Shown here one piece after another: positions 16,695 to 26,100 of a DNA stretch of 64,000 nt. Each line of letters begins with the position of its first letter. Within the stretch, counting starts at the first letter, position 1. The translations under genes and the position numbers were made by a program. The stretch comes from Microbacterium commune (lineage in GTDB: Bacteria; Actinomycetota; Actinomycetes; Actinomycetales; Microbacteriaceae), in NCBI RefSeq assembly GCF_014836945.1, contig NZ_JACSPX010000001.1, forward strand, positions 1 through 64,000, in the 5' to 3' direction. The notes beneath the pieces were generated by a model. The model saw only the letters and a list, made by a program, of their open reading frames with translations. It did not search any database and was not told the origin of the DNA.

Positions 16695-18248
16695 TCAGCC
16701 CTTGCCGAACAGCTTCTGGATCTCTGCGAGGTCGGCCTCGCTGGGCGCCTTCTGCCCGCCGAGCCCGAAACCGGTTCCGGTCGGTGCGGCGTTGGAGGTC
16801 GCCCGTCCCGCGTTCTCCGCGGCGCGCTTGGCGGGGTTGCCGGAGCGCGAGCCACCGCTCTTGGCCTTCGCGCCCTTCTTGCCCCGCTTGCTCGACGCGC
16901 CGGGCTTGCCCATGGGACCCATGCCGGGGATGTTGGGGGTGCCGCCGCGGGCGACGGTCTTCATCATCTTGGCCGCCTGCTCGAAGCGCTGCACGAGCTG
17001 ATTCACGTCCGTGACGGTCATGCCGGAGCCCTTGGCGATGCGCAGCCGGCGCGAGCCGTTGAGGATCTTCGGGTTGCGGCGCTCTCCGGGCGTCATCGAG
17101 CGGATGATGGCCTCGGTGCGGTCGATCTCGCGCTCGTCGAAGTCCTCGAGCTGCTGCTTCATCTGCCCCATGCCCGGCAGCATGCCGAGCATCTTCTTCA
17201 TCGAGCCCATCTTCTTCATCTGCTGAAGCTGCTCGAGGAAGTCCTCGAGGGTGAAGGCCTCGTTGGCGAGCTTCTCGGCCATCTTCATGGCCTCTTCCTC
17301 ATCGAAGGCCTGCTGGGCCTGCTCGATGAGGGTCAGGATGTCACCGAGGTCGAGGATGCGGCTCGCCATGCGGTCGGGGTGGAAGGGCTCGAGATCCTCG
17401 AGGTTCTCCCCCGTCGAGGCGAAGATGATCGGGCGGCCGGTGACCGACGCCACCGACAGCGCGGCGCCACCGCGCGCGTCGCCGTCGAGCTTCGACAGCA
17501 CGACGCCGGTGAAGTCGACGCCGTCCTGGAACGCCTTCGCGGTGTTGACCGCGTCCTGTCCGATCATGGCGTCGATGACGAACAGCACCTCGTCCGGACT
17601 GGTCGCCTTGCGGATGTCGGATGCCTGCTTCATCAGCTCGGCGTCGACGCCGAGGCGTCCGGCGGTGTCGATGATGACCACGTCGTGCTGGTGGCGGCGC
17701 GCGTAGTCGACGCCGTCCTTCGAGACGCGAACAGGGTCGCCGACGCCGTTACCCGGTTCGGGCGCGAAGATCGTCGCTCTTGCACGCTCGGCGACGACCT
17801 GCAGCTGGTTCACGGCGTTGGGACGCTGCAGGTCGGCGGCGACGAGCAGCGGCGTGTGCCCCTCGCCCTCGAGCTGCTTGGCGAGCTTGCCGGCGAACGT
17901 GGTCTTTCCCGAGCCCTGCAGGCCTGCGAGCATGATCACCGTCGGCGGGTTCTTGGCGAACTCCAGACGGCGCTGCTCACCGCCGAGGATCGCCACGAGC
18001 TCCTCGTTGACGATCTGGACGACCTGCTGCGCGGGGTTCAGCGCCTTGTTCACCTCGTCACCCAGGGCGCGCTCACGCACCTTCGCGGTGAAGTCCTTCA
18101 CGACGACGAGGGCGACGTCGGCGTCGAGCAGGGCGCGCCGGATCTCGCGCACCGTGCCGTCGACATCGGCGGGTGTCAGCTTTCCCTTCGTGCGCAGGTT
18201 GCGGAAGGTCTCGGTGAGCCGATCGGAGAGCGTGCCAAACGTAGCCAT
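16695..18248 (-). CDS. ffh: Signal recognition particle protein Ffh
   Basis: A 517-aa SRP54 GTPase that binds 4.5S RNA and hydrophobic signal sequences and delivers ribosomes to FtsY. The N domain is followed by GTPase motifs: GLQGSGKTTFAGKLA, DLQRPNAVNQL, IIDTAGRL and SKLDGDARGGAALS. The methionine-rich M domain has KMLGMLPGMGQMKQQL and RRNPKILNGSRRLRIAKGSGMTV. The C-terminus is a long basic, Gly/Ala/Ser-rich low-complexity tail. The ribosome site GGAGG is 5 nt before ATG 18248. TAGAAT 10 nt upstream suggests a very short 5' leader. Confidence 0.97.
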   Translation of the reverse strand: MATFGTLSDRLTETFRNLRTKGKLTPADVDGTVREIRRALLDADVALVVVKDFTAKVRERALGDEVNKALNPAQQVVQIVNEELVAILGGEQRRLEFAKNPPTVIMLAGLQGSGKTTFAGKLAKQLEGEGHTPLLVAADLQRPNAVNQLQVVAERARATIFAPEPGNGVGDPVRVSKDGVDYARRHQHDVVIIDTAGRLGVDAELMKQASDIRKATSPDEVLFVIDAMIGQDAVNTAKAFQDGVDFTGVVLSKLDGDARGGAALSVASVTGRPIIFASTGENLEDLEPFHPDRMASRILDLGDILTLIEQAQQAFDEEEAMKMAEKLANEAFTLEDFLEQLQQMKKMGSMKKMLGMLPGMGQMKQQLEDFDEREIDRTEAIIRSMTPGERRNPKILNGSRRLRIAKGSGMTVTDVNQLVQRFEQAAKMMKTVARGGTPNIPGMGPMGKPGASSKRGKKGAKAKSGGSRSGNPAKRAAENAGRATSNAAPTGTGFGLGGQKAPSEADLAEIQKLFGKG

Positions 18249-18258
18249 GGTGCCTCCG

Positions 18259-18264
18259 ATTCTA
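18259..18264 (-). promoter_or_regulatory. -10 element of ffh
   Basis: TAGAAT on the minus strand, 10 nt before ATG 18248, is close to the consensus -10. Transcription would begin about 3-5 nt before the start codon, inside the GGAGG. No -35 is obvious. Confidence 0.4.
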
Positions 18265-18287
18265 CGCGAGCGGCGCGTGTCGTCCGA

Positions 18288-18872
18288 TCAGCGCCAGGGA
18301 AGGTCGTGAACGACGCGCATCGCATCCTCGAACCGCGCCTCGAGCGATGCCTGACCCGCACCCTGCTCGGCCCACACCCGCACGGAGGAGAGCACCGCCG
18401 TCGCGAACGCGGAGCCCAGGATGTCGGCTCGGATCACCTCGATTCCGGCGCTGCGCGCTGCGGCGGCGATCGCGGACGCGAGCCGGGCGTGTCGAAGCCC
18501 GGTGTCGCGGATCAGCTCGGCTTCGACGCCCATCGCACTCGCGTGGCGCAGCGCCAGCGCCAGCGGGTCCGGTGCCAGCTCGTGCAGCATCGGACGCAGC
18601 GCGTCTCGAACGACCGGGCCGTCGGCATCCGTTCCCAGACGTGCCAATGCGATCAGTGCCGCGTCGATCCTGGCGTCGAAGCCCGACCAGATCACATCGC
18701 TCTTCGACGAGAAGTAGTTGAAGAAGCTCGATCGGCTCACACCGGCGCGACGGGTGATGTCGACGATGGACGTCGCCTCGTACCCCTGCTCGAGGAACAG
18801 CTCGCACGCGGCCTCCGCGAGGGTCTCGCGAGACGACGCTCGGGGGCGCCCTGCTCGCGAAGTCGTACTCAT
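18288..18872 (-). CDS. TetR-family transcriptional regulator
   Basis: A 194-aa TetR-type regulator. The N-terminal HTH spans residues about 10-55 ([42 protein letters not shown]). The C-terminal ligand domain is alanine-rich and shows no named subfamily. The start ATG 18872 has TACGCT 7 nt upstream, so it is probably leaderless. The gene diverges from lipB, and inverted repeats in the 103-bp gap are candidate binding sites. Whether it regulates only itself, lipB-lipA, or a distant transporter is unknown. Confidence 0.85.
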   Translation of the reverse strand: MSTTSRAGRPRASSRETLAEAACELFLEQGYEATSIVDITRRAGVSRSSFFNYFSSKSDVIWSGFDARIDAALIALARLGTDADGPVVRDALRPMLHELAPDPLALALRHASAMGVEAELIRDTGLRHARLASAIAAAARSAGIEVIRADILGSAFATAVLSSVRVWAEQGAGQASLEARFEDAMRVVHDLPWR

Positions 18873-18879
18873 AGCGATC

Positions 18880-18885
18880 AGCGTA
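18880..18885 (-). promoter_or_regulatory. Leaderless-type -10 element of the TetR gene
   Basis: TACGCT on the minus strand lies 7 nt before ATG 18872. Confidence 0.5.
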
Positions 18886-18937
18886 GCCGCGGGTCGTGTC
18901 CGCCGACGGCGCGAAGGGCGTATGGTGAATGCCGTAC

Positions 18938-18972
18938 CGTTTCTTGGACGGCATCCAACAATGGGAGAAACG
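18938..18972. promoter_or_regulatory. Nested inverted repeats upstream of lipB
   Basis: TTGGA (18944-18948) and TCCAA (18954-18958) flank CGGCA, a 15-bp TetR-like palindrome. Outer arms CGTTTCT (18938-18944) and AGAAACG (18966-18972) form a larger repeat around the lipB ribosome site. ATGCCGT (18929-18935) is also repeated inverted as ACGGCAT (18948-18954). It can act as a DNA operator or as an mRNA hairpin covering GGGAG. Confidence 0.5.
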
Positions 18973-18975
18973 TCG

Positions 18976-19626
18976 ATGCTCGACATCCAGACACCCGGTC
19001 TCGCACCCGACTACGTGCCCTACCTCGAGGGATGGGATCTGCAGCGCAGCGTCCACGCCGAGGTCGTCGCCGGCACGAGGCCCGACACGCTGCTGCTGCT
19101 CGAGCACGAGGCCGTCTACACCGCAGGCAAGCGCACCGAGGATCACGAGCGCCCCCACGACGGCACTCCGGTGGTGGATGTCGACCGCGGCGGCAAGATC
19201 ACCTGGCACGGCCCCGGTCAGCTCGTCGGATACCCGATCGTCCGCCTTCACGAGCCCATCGATGTCGTCGAGCACGTGCGCCGGCTCGAGCGGGTGGTCA
19301 TCGGCATCCTGAAACCGCTCGGCGTCGACGGCTACCAGGTCGACGGACGCAGCGGCGTCTGGGTGCGCCGCCCGCTCGGTGAGGACAAGGTCGCCGCGAT
19401 CGGCGTGCGGGTGCAGCAGGGCGTGACCATGCACGGCTTCGCCATCAACTGCGACAACACGCTGGCCGGCTTCCGCGGCATCATCCCGTGCGGCATCACC
19501 GACGCCGGGGTGACGACCGTGAGCGAGGTCACCGGCAGACGGATAGCGCCGTCCGACATCGTGCAGAGCGTCGCGGATGCCTTCGTCGCCGAGTACGCGA
19601 CCGAGAGCGAAGGAGTCGCCGCATGA
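18976..19626 (+). CDS. lipB: Lipoyl(octanoyl) transferase
   Basis: A 216-aa octanoyltransferase that moves octanoate from acyl carrier protein to the lipoyl domains of 2-oxoacid dehydrogenases and GcvH. Motifs are [35 protein letters not shown], and [23 protein letters not shown] with the active-site Cys; the catalytic Lys is in [12 protein letters not shown] chose ATG 18976 because GGGAG is 8 nt upstream; ATG 18961 adds five residues without a ribosome site. It overlaps lipA by 4 nt. Confidence 0.95.
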   Translation: MLDIQTPGLAPDYVPYLEGWDLQRSVHAEVVAGTRPDTLLLLEHEAVYTAGKRTEDHERPHDGTPVVDVDRGGKITWHGPGQLVGYPIVRLHEPIDVVEHVRRLERVVIGILKPLGVDGYQVDGRSGVWVRRPLGEDKVAAIGVRVQQGVTMHGFAINCDNTLAGFRGIIPCGITDAGVTTVSEVTGRRIAPSDIVQSVADAFVAEYATESEGVAA

Positions 19627-20615
19627 GCGCCGCCCACCCCGACGGGCGCAGGCTGCTGCGTCTCGAAGTGCGAAACGCCGAGACCCCGATCGAGCGCAAG
19701 CCCGAATGGATCAAGACCAAGGCGAGGATGGGCCCGGAGTACACCGCCCTGCAGGCGCTGGTCAAGACCGAGGACCTGCACACGGTCTGCCAGGAGGCGG
19801 GCTGCCCGAACATCTTCGAGTGCTGGGAGGACCGCGAGGCGACCTTCCTCATCGGCGGGTCGCAGTGCACGCGCCGGTGCGACTTCTGCCAGATCGACAC
19901 CGGCAAGCCGGATGCCTATGACACCGACGAACCGCGACGGGTCGCCGAGAGCGTGCAGCGGATGGGTCTGCGCTACGCCACGGTCACCAGCGTCGCGCGC
20001 GACGACCTGCCCGACACGGGCGCATGGCTGAACGCCGAGACCGTGCGGCAGATCCACGCCATGAACCCGAACACGGGAGTCGAGCTGCTCGCGAACGAGC
20101 ACAACGCCGACCCCGCCTTCCTCGGGCAGATCTTCGACGCCCGGCCGGAGGTGTTCGCGCACAACGTCGAGACGGTTCCGCGCATCTTCAAGCGCATCCG
20201 GCCCGCCTTCACGTACGAGCGCTCGCTGAGCGTGATCACGCAGGGGCACGACGCGGGTCTGATCACGAAGTCGAATCTCATCCTCGGCATGGGCGAGGAG
20301 CCGGAGGAGGTCGTGCAGGCGCTGCAGGACCTCCGCGATGCGGGATGCGACATCATCACCATCACGCAGTACCTCCGCCCGACACCCCGCCACCTGCCGG
20401 TCGCCCGCTGGGTGAAGCCGGACGAGTTCGTCGAGTTCAAGGCCGAGGCCGAGCGCATCGGGTTCCTCGGCGTTCTGGCAGGTCCCCTGGTGCGCTCGTC
20501 ATACCGCGCCGGACGCCTGTGGGCCCAGTCGATGATCTCGAAGGGCCGGGAGATCCCGCCGCATCTCGCGCACATCGCCGAGGGCGCCGACCTCGGATTC
20601 GCGCAGGCGGTCTGA
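19623..20615 (+). CDS. lipA: Lipoyl synthase
   Basis: A 330-aa radical-SAM enzyme that inserts two sulfurs into protein-bound octanoate. The auxiliary 4Fe-4S cluster Cys residues are in [12 protein letters not shown], and the radical-SAM cluster is CTRRCDFC. Other family motifs are [41 protein letters not shown] and the C-terminal [10 protein letters not shown] with its conserved RSSY. It overlaps lipB by ATGA and has AAGGAG 7 nt upstream, so the two steps of lipoate assembly are coupled. Confidence 0.97.
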   Translation: MSAAHPDGRRLLRLEVRNAETPIERKPEWIKTKARMGPEYTALQALVKTEDLHTVCQEAGCPNIFECWEDREATFLIGGSQCTRRCDFCQIDTGKPDAYDTDEPRRVAESVQRMGLRYATVTSVARDDLPDTGAWLNAETVRQIHAMNPNTGVELLANEHNADPAFLGQIFDARPEVFAHNVETVPRIFKRIRPAFTYERSLSVITQGHDAGLITKSNLILGMGEEPEEVVQALQDLRDAGCDIITITQYLRPTPRHLPVARWVKPDEFVEFKAEAERIGFLGVLAGPLVRSSYRAGRLWAQSMISKGREIPPHLAHIAEGADLGFAQAV

Positions 20616-20618
20616 GGA

Positions 20619-21119
20619 TCAGTCGGCGCTGGTGACCGACTGCACCGAGCCGTCGGATGCGAGGTTCACCAGCAGCACCTCGTCGGTCTCGTCGGCGTCG
20701 AGCGCGTACTCGAGCACCGCGAACGGCTCCGATCCGCCGTGCTCGTCGGCGAGGATGGTCATGCTCGACAGCCGCAGCGACCGGATGATGTCGACGGCGG
20801 CGTCACCGCTGACGTCGACCAGCACGTCCTCGAGGTCCTCGCCGAACGCCTCCTGCTGCTGCAGGATGTACTCGGTCACCTCGCTGGTGCGATCGTCGAC
20901 CTCGGTGAGCATGGCGCCGCGCACCGTGGCATCCAGATCCTCGATGCCGGCGATCAGCGCCGCCGCGACGTCCAGCGCTGCCATCGACACGTCGTCCTGA
21001 TCCGGCGCGGTGAGGTCGACGGTGACCGACTGGTCGCCGAAGTCGACCCGCTCGGTCCAGAAGATGGCGCCGTCGGGGCCCGAGGAGAGAACCCCGAAGT
21101 AGTCGTGTTCGATCGCCAT
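20619..21119 (-). CDS. DUF2004 domain protein
   Basis: A 166-aa acidic protein resembling DUF2004 proteins, whose role is unknown. The start MAIEHDYFGVLSSGPDG and the following FWTERVDFGDQSVTVDLTAPDQDDV fit that family. The rest is rich in Asp, Glu and Val. There is no signal peptide or membrane span. The gene is convergent with lipA, ending 3 bp after it, and stands upstream of ftsY on the minus strand. The family call rests on memory of similar sequences, not a search. Confidence 0.6.
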   Translation of the reverse strand: MAIEHDYFGVLSSGPDGAIFWTERVDFGDQSVTVDLTAPDQDDVSMAALDVAAALIAGIEDLDATVRGAMLTEVDDRTSEVTEYILQQQEAFGEDLEDVLVDVSGDAAVDIIRSLRLSSMTILADEHGGSEPFAVLEYALDADETDEVLLVNLASDGSVQSVTSAD

Positions 21120-21167
21120 ATCGCTATGAAACCAGCCTCTCCGCTGCGGCGGTAGTCCCAGGTCGTC

Positions 21168-22043
21168 TCATGCGCCGACCAGCGACGACACGAACACGTG
21201 CGGCGTGAAACCGGTCAGATCGTCGATCCCCTCGCCCTGGCCGAGAAGCTTCACGGGGATGCCCGTGCGCTCCTGCACGGCCAGCACGAAACCGCCCTTG
21301 GCCGAGCCGTCGAGCTTGGTGATGACCAGCCCGGTGACACCGGCGTGCTGCAGGAACGACTGGGCCTGCATCACGCCGTTCTGGCCGGTCGTCGCGTCGA
21401 GCACGAGCAGCACCTCGCTGATCGGCGCCTGCTTCTCGATGACGCGGCGCACCTTCGACAGCTCGTCCATCAGACCGCTCTTGGTGTGCAGGCGCCCGGC
21501 GGTGTCGATGATCGCGATCTCGATGCCCTGGTTCTTGGCGTACTCGACCGTCTGGAAGGCGACGGATGCCGGATCCTGGCCCTCCTGCTGCGGGCGGACG
21601 ATGGCCGCTCCCCCGCGCTGCGCCCAGGTCGCGAGCTGCTCGACGGCGGCCGCGCGGAACGTGTCGGCGGCGCCGACCACGACACTGCGCTCGAACCCGC
21701 GCAGGAACTTCGTGAACTTGCCGATCGTCGTGGTCTTCCCGACGCCGTTGACGCCGACGACGAGCACGACCGCGGGGCGTTCGGTGAGCTTCAGGGTGGT
21801 GTCGAACTTGGCGAAGCGCTCTTCCAGCGTCTCACGCAGCATGCGCTGCAGGTCGCGCGGGTCGGTGGTGCGGTAGCGGTCGACCTTGGCGTGCAGCTCG
21901 TCGAGCAGCTGCTCGGTGATGTCGGGTCCGAAGTCGGCCGTGATCAGCGCGGTCTCGAGGTCTTCCCACGTGGTCTCATCGATCGTGGGCTTGACGAACA
22001 TGCCGCGCAGCGCGCGACCGAGGGACCAGGACTTCTCCGCCAT
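21168..22043 (-). CDS. ftsY: Signal recognition particle receptor FtsY
   Basis: A 291-aa SRP receptor GTPase that docks Ffh-ribosome complexes at the membrane. It is the short form without the acidic A domain, usual in actinobacteria. The N domain is WSLGRALRGMF and onward; the GTPase motifs are VVGVNGVGKTTTIGKF, GAADTFRAAAVEQL, IIDTAGRLHTKSGLM and ITKLDGSAKGGFVL. The start is ATG 22043; TAGGCT lies 6 nt upstream with GGAGAC between, so it may be leaderless. It follows smc on the same strand, 35 bp away. Confidence 0.96.
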   Translation of the reverse strand: MAEKSWSLGRALRGMFVKPTIDETTWEDLETALITADFGPDITEQLLDELHAKVDRYRTTDPRDLQRMLRETLEERFAKFDTTLKLTERPAVVLVVGVNGVGKTTTIGKFTKFLRGFERSVVVGAADTFRAAAVEQLATWAQRGGAAIVRPQQEGQDPASVAFQTVEYAKNQGIEIAIIDTAGRLHTKSGLMDELSKVRRVIEKQAPISEVLLVLDATTGQNGVMQAQSFLQHAGVTGLVITKLDGSAKGGFVLAVQERTGIPVKLLGQGEGIDDLTGFTPHVFVSSLVGA

Positions 22044-22049
22044 GTCTCC

Positions 22050-22055
22050 AGCCTA
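22050..22055 (-). promoter_or_regulatory. Leaderless-type -10 element of ftsY
   Basis: TAGGCT on the minus strand lies 6 nt before ATG 22043. The six bases between read GGAGAC, so the gene could also use a ribosome site when read through from smc. Confidence 0.4.
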
Positions 22056-22078
22056 GGTGCTCGCGGCGCCCGGCCGGA

Positions 22079-25000
22079 TCAGGCGGATGCCGCCGTGCGG
22101 TCGCCTACGCGCTGTCCGACCACGGCCGAGACGCCGTCCTGGCGCATGGACACGCCGTACAGGGCGTCGGCGATCTCCATCGTGCGCTTCTGATGCGTGA
22201 TCACCAGCAGCTGGGAGCTCTCGCGCAGCTGCTCGAAGACCGTGAGCAGTCGACCGAGGTTGGCGTCGTCGAGTGCGGCCTCGACCTCGTCGAGGATGTA
22301 GAACGGGCTGGGTCGCGCCTTGAAGATCGCGACGAGCAGCGCGACCGCAGCCAGCGACCGCTCGCCGCCCGAGAGCAGCGAGAGCCGCTCGATCTTCTTG
22401 CCGACCGGACGCACGGAGACCTCGATGCCCGTGCTCAGCATGTCGTCGGGGTTCGTGAGCGAGATGCTGCCAGAGCCGCCGGGGAACAGCAGCGGGAACA
22501 CTTCGCCGAATGCCTGCCTGGTGTCCTCGAACGCCGAGGCGAAGATCGTCTGCATGCGCTCGTCGAGCTCGGCGATGATCGTGAGCAGATCCTGGCGCGT
22601 CTTGGTCAGGTCGGCGAGCTGCTCGGTCAGGAAGGCGTGCCGCTGCTCGAGCGCGGCGAACTCCTCGAGGGCCAGCGGGTTCACTCGCCCGAGCTGGGCG
22701 AGCTTGCGCTCGGCGTCCTTCAGACGCCTCTCCTGCACACGCCGGTCGAACGGCGTGCCCCTGTCGTCGTCCTCGTCCGGCTCCGCGCCGGGATCGCGGG
22801 GAATCAGCTGATCCGGACCGTACTCCGCGACGAGGATGTCCTCGTCGAGCGCGAGCTCCGACGCCACCCGGTCGAGGAGGCTGCCGAGGTGCAGCTTCTT
22901 CTCGTGGATCTGCAGCTCGAGCCCGTGCACGCTCTCGGTGAGGCTGGCGAGGCGATCCCGCAGCGAGCTCTCCTGCGTGCGCAGAGCCACGAGCTCCTCG
23001 TTGTGCGCCGAGCGCTCGGCCTCGGCTGCGGCGAGGGCGACGCGCGCCTCGCTCACCGATCGGTCGATCGAGTCCAGCACGCGGGGCAGCTCCTCCGCGA
23101 CGGCGGACGCGGCCGCGCGCTGAGCGCGACGGATCACGGCCCGACGCGCGGCCTCAGCCGCGGCATCCCGCTCCTGCTCGCGCTGACGCTCGAGAGCGAC
23201 CACTCGCGCCTGAGCCGCCCGCACGCGCTCGCGCAGGGTCTCGATCTCGAGACGAGCACGAACCTCGCCCTCGCGTGCCGACTCCAGCGCGTCGAGAAGA
23301 CCGTCTCGGGCGGAGGCATCGAGCACCGGGCGCGGCTCCGACTCGGCGGACTGCAGCTCGTTCTTGGCCGCCGCGGCCTTCTGCTCAGCGTCAGCGACAG
23401 CGGACTGCGCCTGGGCAAGACTCGATTCGAGCCGGTCGCACTCGGCCACCGCGGCCTCGTGCTGCACGGTGACGCGGTTGACCCGCTCGGCATGGTTCGC
23501 CAGCGCGGCGTCGTGCTCACGCAGAGCGCGCAGGGCATCCTTCGCGGCTCGCCGCGCCGTCTCCACACGGTCGGTGGCGTCGACCCGGCCCGCGCGCAGC
23601 GCGTCGACGACGGTGCGCACCTCGGCCAGACGATCGCTCGCCGCGTCACGCTCCGCCATCAGCTCCAGGCGCGATGTCTCGCCGGACCCGGCACGGAGGG
23701 TGTGGGCGGTGACCACCTCGCCGGTCCTGGTGACGATCGTCGTGCGGTCATCGCCGATCGCGTCGAGAGCGCGGCGAACCGTGCGCGCGGTCTCGAGATC
23801 GTCGGCGATCAGCACCGTCGCGAGCAGCGACCGCACCCCGTGCGGCGCATCCACGACCTCGCCCGCGCGGACGGCTCCGTCATGGCTCGGCATGGCGACG
23901 TCCGAGGCGACCGTGCCCTCGGCGATCACCAGATCCACGGTGCCTCGAGCACCCTCAGCCATGAGCGCGAACGCGTCGTCGGCGGCGTCGACCAGTACGC
24001 CTTCTGCGAGAGGGCCGAGCACGGCGGCGATGGCGCCCTCGAAACCCGGGCGGACCTGCACGGAGTCTCCGACCAGCCCGCGCACCCCTGGGGCTCCGGA
24101 TGCGACGATCTCGGCTGCTCCGCCCGCGAGCGACAGCGCGCTGGTGAGCGCCGCCGCCTTCGCCGTCAGGGCGTCGGCTTCACGTTCGGCCTCATGCAGC
24201 CGCTCCCGCAGCGCGTCACGCTCGGACTCCGCGGCGGCGAGCTCCTTCTGCGCCAGCTCGTAGGCGGCGGCGTACTCCGCCGCGGAGCCCTCGGGAGCGT
24301 GCGCGTCGTCGATCGCCTCGAGGGATTCGGCCGCCTCGCGGCGACGCTGATGCGCAGCCTCCAGGGCCTGCTCCTGGCGCAGCACGGCGCCGCGCACGGC
24401 GGCGAGGGCGGATGCCGCCGCGTCGGCGTTGCCGCGCAGCGTGTTCAGTCGCATGTCGTACTGCGACACCAGCGCGCTCTGCTCGGCGATGTCGACGTCG
24501 AGGGTGTCGAGCTCGGCTCGGGCGTTCACGACCTCCCGGCTCGCGGCCACTGCGGCGTCCTGCGCGTCGCCGAGCCCTTCCGAGATGCGCGTGATCTCGT
24601 CGGATGCCTCGTCGATGGCGTCCTGGGTGACGGTGATCGCGGTGACCGCATCATCGTCTTCGCTGCCGAGCAGCGCGAGACGCTGGTTGGCGAGCGTGTA
24701 GAGGCTGCGCATCCGCTCCTGGGCCTGTTCCAGAGCGAACGCGATGCTGCGCGCGCGGTCGACGGCGGCGGAGTTCTGCTGCTGCTCGAGGCGCTGGATG
24801 CCCGCGCGCACGCCCTCCGCCTGCTCCGAGAGCACGAGTCGCTCGGTGTGCCGCTCGTGTTCGGTGCGGGTGTGATCGGCGAGGGCCGTGCGCAACGCGA
24901 CCACGTCGTCGGCGAACAGCCGAGCCTTGGCATCGCGCACCACCGCCGCGATCGTCTGCGCTTCGCGCGCGATCTCGGCCTGCCGTCCCAGTGGCTTGAG

Positions 25001-25603
25001 CTGTCGACGGATCTCGCCGGCGAGATCGCTGAGCCGCGTGAGATTCGTCTCCATCGCGCCGAGCTTGCGCACCGTCTTCTCCTTGCGGCGGCGGTGCTTG
25101 AGGATGCCGGCAGCCTCCTCGATGAAGCCTCGGCGGTCTTCTGGCGATGCCTGCAGCACGGTGTCCAGGCGCCCCTGGCCGACGATGACGTGCATCTCGC
25201 GGCCGAGACCCGAATCGCTGAGCAGCTCCTGCACATCGAGCAGCCGGCAGCTCGAGCCGTTGATGGCGTACTCGCTCGAGCCGGTGCGGAACAGCGTGCG
25301 GCTGATCGTCACCTCGGCGTAGTCGATGGGCAGAGCACCGTCGCTGTTGTCGATTGTCAGCTGCACCTCTGCGCGGCCGAGAGGGCCACGGGTCGAGGTG
25401 CCGGCGAAGATGACGTCCTCCATCTTCCCGCCGCGCAGCGTCTTCGCGCCCTGCTCGCCCATCACCCAGGCGAGCGCGTCGACGACGTTCGACTTGCCCG
25501 ACCCGTTCGGGCCGACGATGCACGTCACCCCGGGCTCGAACACGAAGGACGTGGGCTGCGCGAACGATTTGAAGCCCTTGAGCGTCAGGCTCTTCAGATG
25601 CAT
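22079..25603 (-). CDS. smc: Chromosome segregation ATPase SMC
   Basis: A 1174-aa SMC that, with ScpA and ScpB, organises and segregates the chromosome. Walker A is CIVGPNGSGKSNVVDALAW near residue 32. Two long coiled-coil arms flank a hinge around residues 500-680. The C-terminal head has the signature LSGGERSLAAVALLVAIF and Walker B FYILDEVEAALDDANL. The start MHLKSLTLKGFKSFA is canonical, with GAAGG 7 nt upstream of ATG 25603. Very long open frames on the opposite strand are by-products of its GC-rich codons. Confidence 0.97.
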   Translation of the reverse strand: MHLKSLTLKGFKSFAQPTSFVFEPGVTCIVGPNGSGKSNVVDALAWVMGEQGAKTLRGGKMEDVIFAGTSTRGPLGRAEVQLTIDNSDGALPIDYAEVTISRTLFRTGSSEYAINGSSCRLLDVQELLSDSGLGREMHVIVGQGRLDTVLQASPEDRRGFIEEAAGILKHRRRKEKTVRKLGAMETNLTRLSDLAGEIRRQLKPLGRQAEIAREAQTIAAVVRDAKARLFADDVVALRTALADHTRTEHERHTERLVLSEQAEGVRAGIQRLEQQQNSAAVDRARSIAFALEQAQERMRSLYTLANQRLALLGSEDDDAVTAITVTQDAIDEASDEITRISEGLGDAQDAAVAASREVVNARAELDTLDVDIAEQSALVSQYDMRLNTLRGNADAAASALAAVRGAVLRQEQALEAAHQRRREAAESLEAIDDAHAPEGSAAEYAAAYELAQKELAAAESERDALRERLHEAEREADALTAKAAALTSALSLAGGAAEIVASGAPGVRGLVGDSVQVRPGFEGAIAAVLGPLAEGVLVDAADDAFALMAEGARGTVDLVIAEGTVASDVAMPSHDGAVRAGEVVDAPHGVRSLLATVLIADDLETARTVRRALDAIGDDRTTIVTRTGEVVTAHTLRAGSGETSRLELMAERDAASDRLAEVRTVVDALRAGRVDATDRVETARRAAKDALRALREHDAALANHAERVNRVTVQHEAAVAECDRLESSLAQAQSAVADAEQKAAAAKNELQSAESEPRPVLDASARDGLLDALESAREGEVRARLEIETLRERVRAAQARVVALERQREQERDAAAEAARRAVIRRAQRAAASAVAEELPRVLDSIDRSVSEARVALAAAEAERSAHNEELVALRTQESSLRDRLASLTESVHGLELQIHEKKLHLGSLLDRVASELALDEDILVAEYGPDQLIPRDPGAEPDEDDDRGTPFDRRVQERRLKDAERKLAQLGRVNPLALEEFAALEQRHAFLTEQLADLTKTRQDLLTIIAELDERMQTIFASAFEDTRQAFGEVFPLLFPGGSGSISLTNPDDMLSTGIEVSVRPVGKKIERLSLLSGGERSLAAVALLVAIFKARPSPFYILDEVEAALDDANLGRLLTVFEQLRESSQLLVITHQKRTMEIADALYGVSMRQDGVSAVVGQRVGDRTAASA

Positions 25604-25742
25604 GACGGCGCCTTCGGGGTCAGGGGGTTCACGGGTGAGACGCTACCGGAGATCGACCGGAACGACGCGGATTCCGCGCCGTTCTCGCCGGGTTCTGACG
25701 CCGCCGGCGCCGATCGCGACACGCCGCGTCGAAAGGAAATGC

Positions 25743-25772
25743 TTGACGCGGGCTGTGAAACTTCACTAGCGT
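25743..25772 (+). promoter_or_regulatory. Promoter of the leader ORF / acetyltransferase operon
   Basis: TTGACG (25743-25748) and TAGCGT (25767-25772) are 18 bp apart, the clearest -35/-10 pair in the window. The transcript would start near 25779, about 24 nt before the leader ORF. The stretch just before the -35, GAAAGGAAATGC, is A-rich for this genome. An A-rich tract abutting the -35 also occurs in WhiB7-controlled promoters, but this resemblance is only suggestive. Confidence 0.65.
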
Positions 25773-25802
25773 GTCCTCCGATCACAAGAGAGGAGGTCAC
25801 CG

Positions 25803-25901
25803 ATGATCACGAACAACAACGACGCATGGTTCTTCACCACGTCGCCGATGCGTGCGCCACGCGCCGCCGTGTCGGTGACCTTCACCCGTTCTCAGGGCTA
25901 G
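25803..25901 (+). CDS. 32-aa leader peptide ORF with a very strong ribosome site
   Basis: ATG 25803 is preceded by AGGAGG at a 6-nt spacing, the best ribosome site seen in the window. The ORF has 32 codons and ends at TAG 25899. The peptide begins MITNNNDAWFFTTSPMRAPR and ends AVSVTFTRSQG. It holds Trp-Phe-Phe, three Asn, and four Arg, with no run of a single amino acid such as marks amino-acid attenuators. It lies 24 nt into the predicted transcript and 238 bp before the next ORF, with several hairpins between, so it probably acts as a regulatory uORF. It could instead be a small functional peptide. Confidence 0.6.
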   Translation: MITNNNDAWFFTTSPMRAPRAAVSVTFTRSQG

Positions 25902-25928
25902 AACCACCTCGCCTCTCCCGATCTCTCT

Positions 25929-26100
25929 GACGCCTCTGTGCGTCTGATCGATGATCGCCGTCGTCGCCTTCCCGGCAGCCGACGCCCGCCCGCATCGCGG
26001 GCCACGCCCCGTCAGCATCCTGACGTCTCGGTCGAACCGCGTGTCGGCCGGTCTGTTGCGATACTGCATCCCCGGGCGCCGACTCCGCCGGCAACGGCGG
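25929..26100 (+). promoter_or_regulatory. Hairpin-rich leader between the 32-aa ORF and the operon
   Basis: Four perfect stem-loops follow the leader stop: GACGC/GCGTC (25929-25944), GCCCGC/GCGGGC with a 3-nt loop (25988-26002), GTCAG/CTGAC with a CATC loop (26011-26024), and CCGCCG/CGGCGG closed by a GCAA tetraloop (26085-26100). No T tract follows any of them. The arrangement fits ribosome-controlled attenuation or Rho-dependent control, but the pairing logic was not modelled. No other gene is seen in 25902-26139. Confidence 0.45.

Noticed and set aside
22193..25930. A 1245-codon open frame on the plus strand opposite smc
   Set aside because: It mirrors smc, is full of Arg, Gly, Leu and His as expected from the complement of GC-rich codons, and has no recognisable domain.
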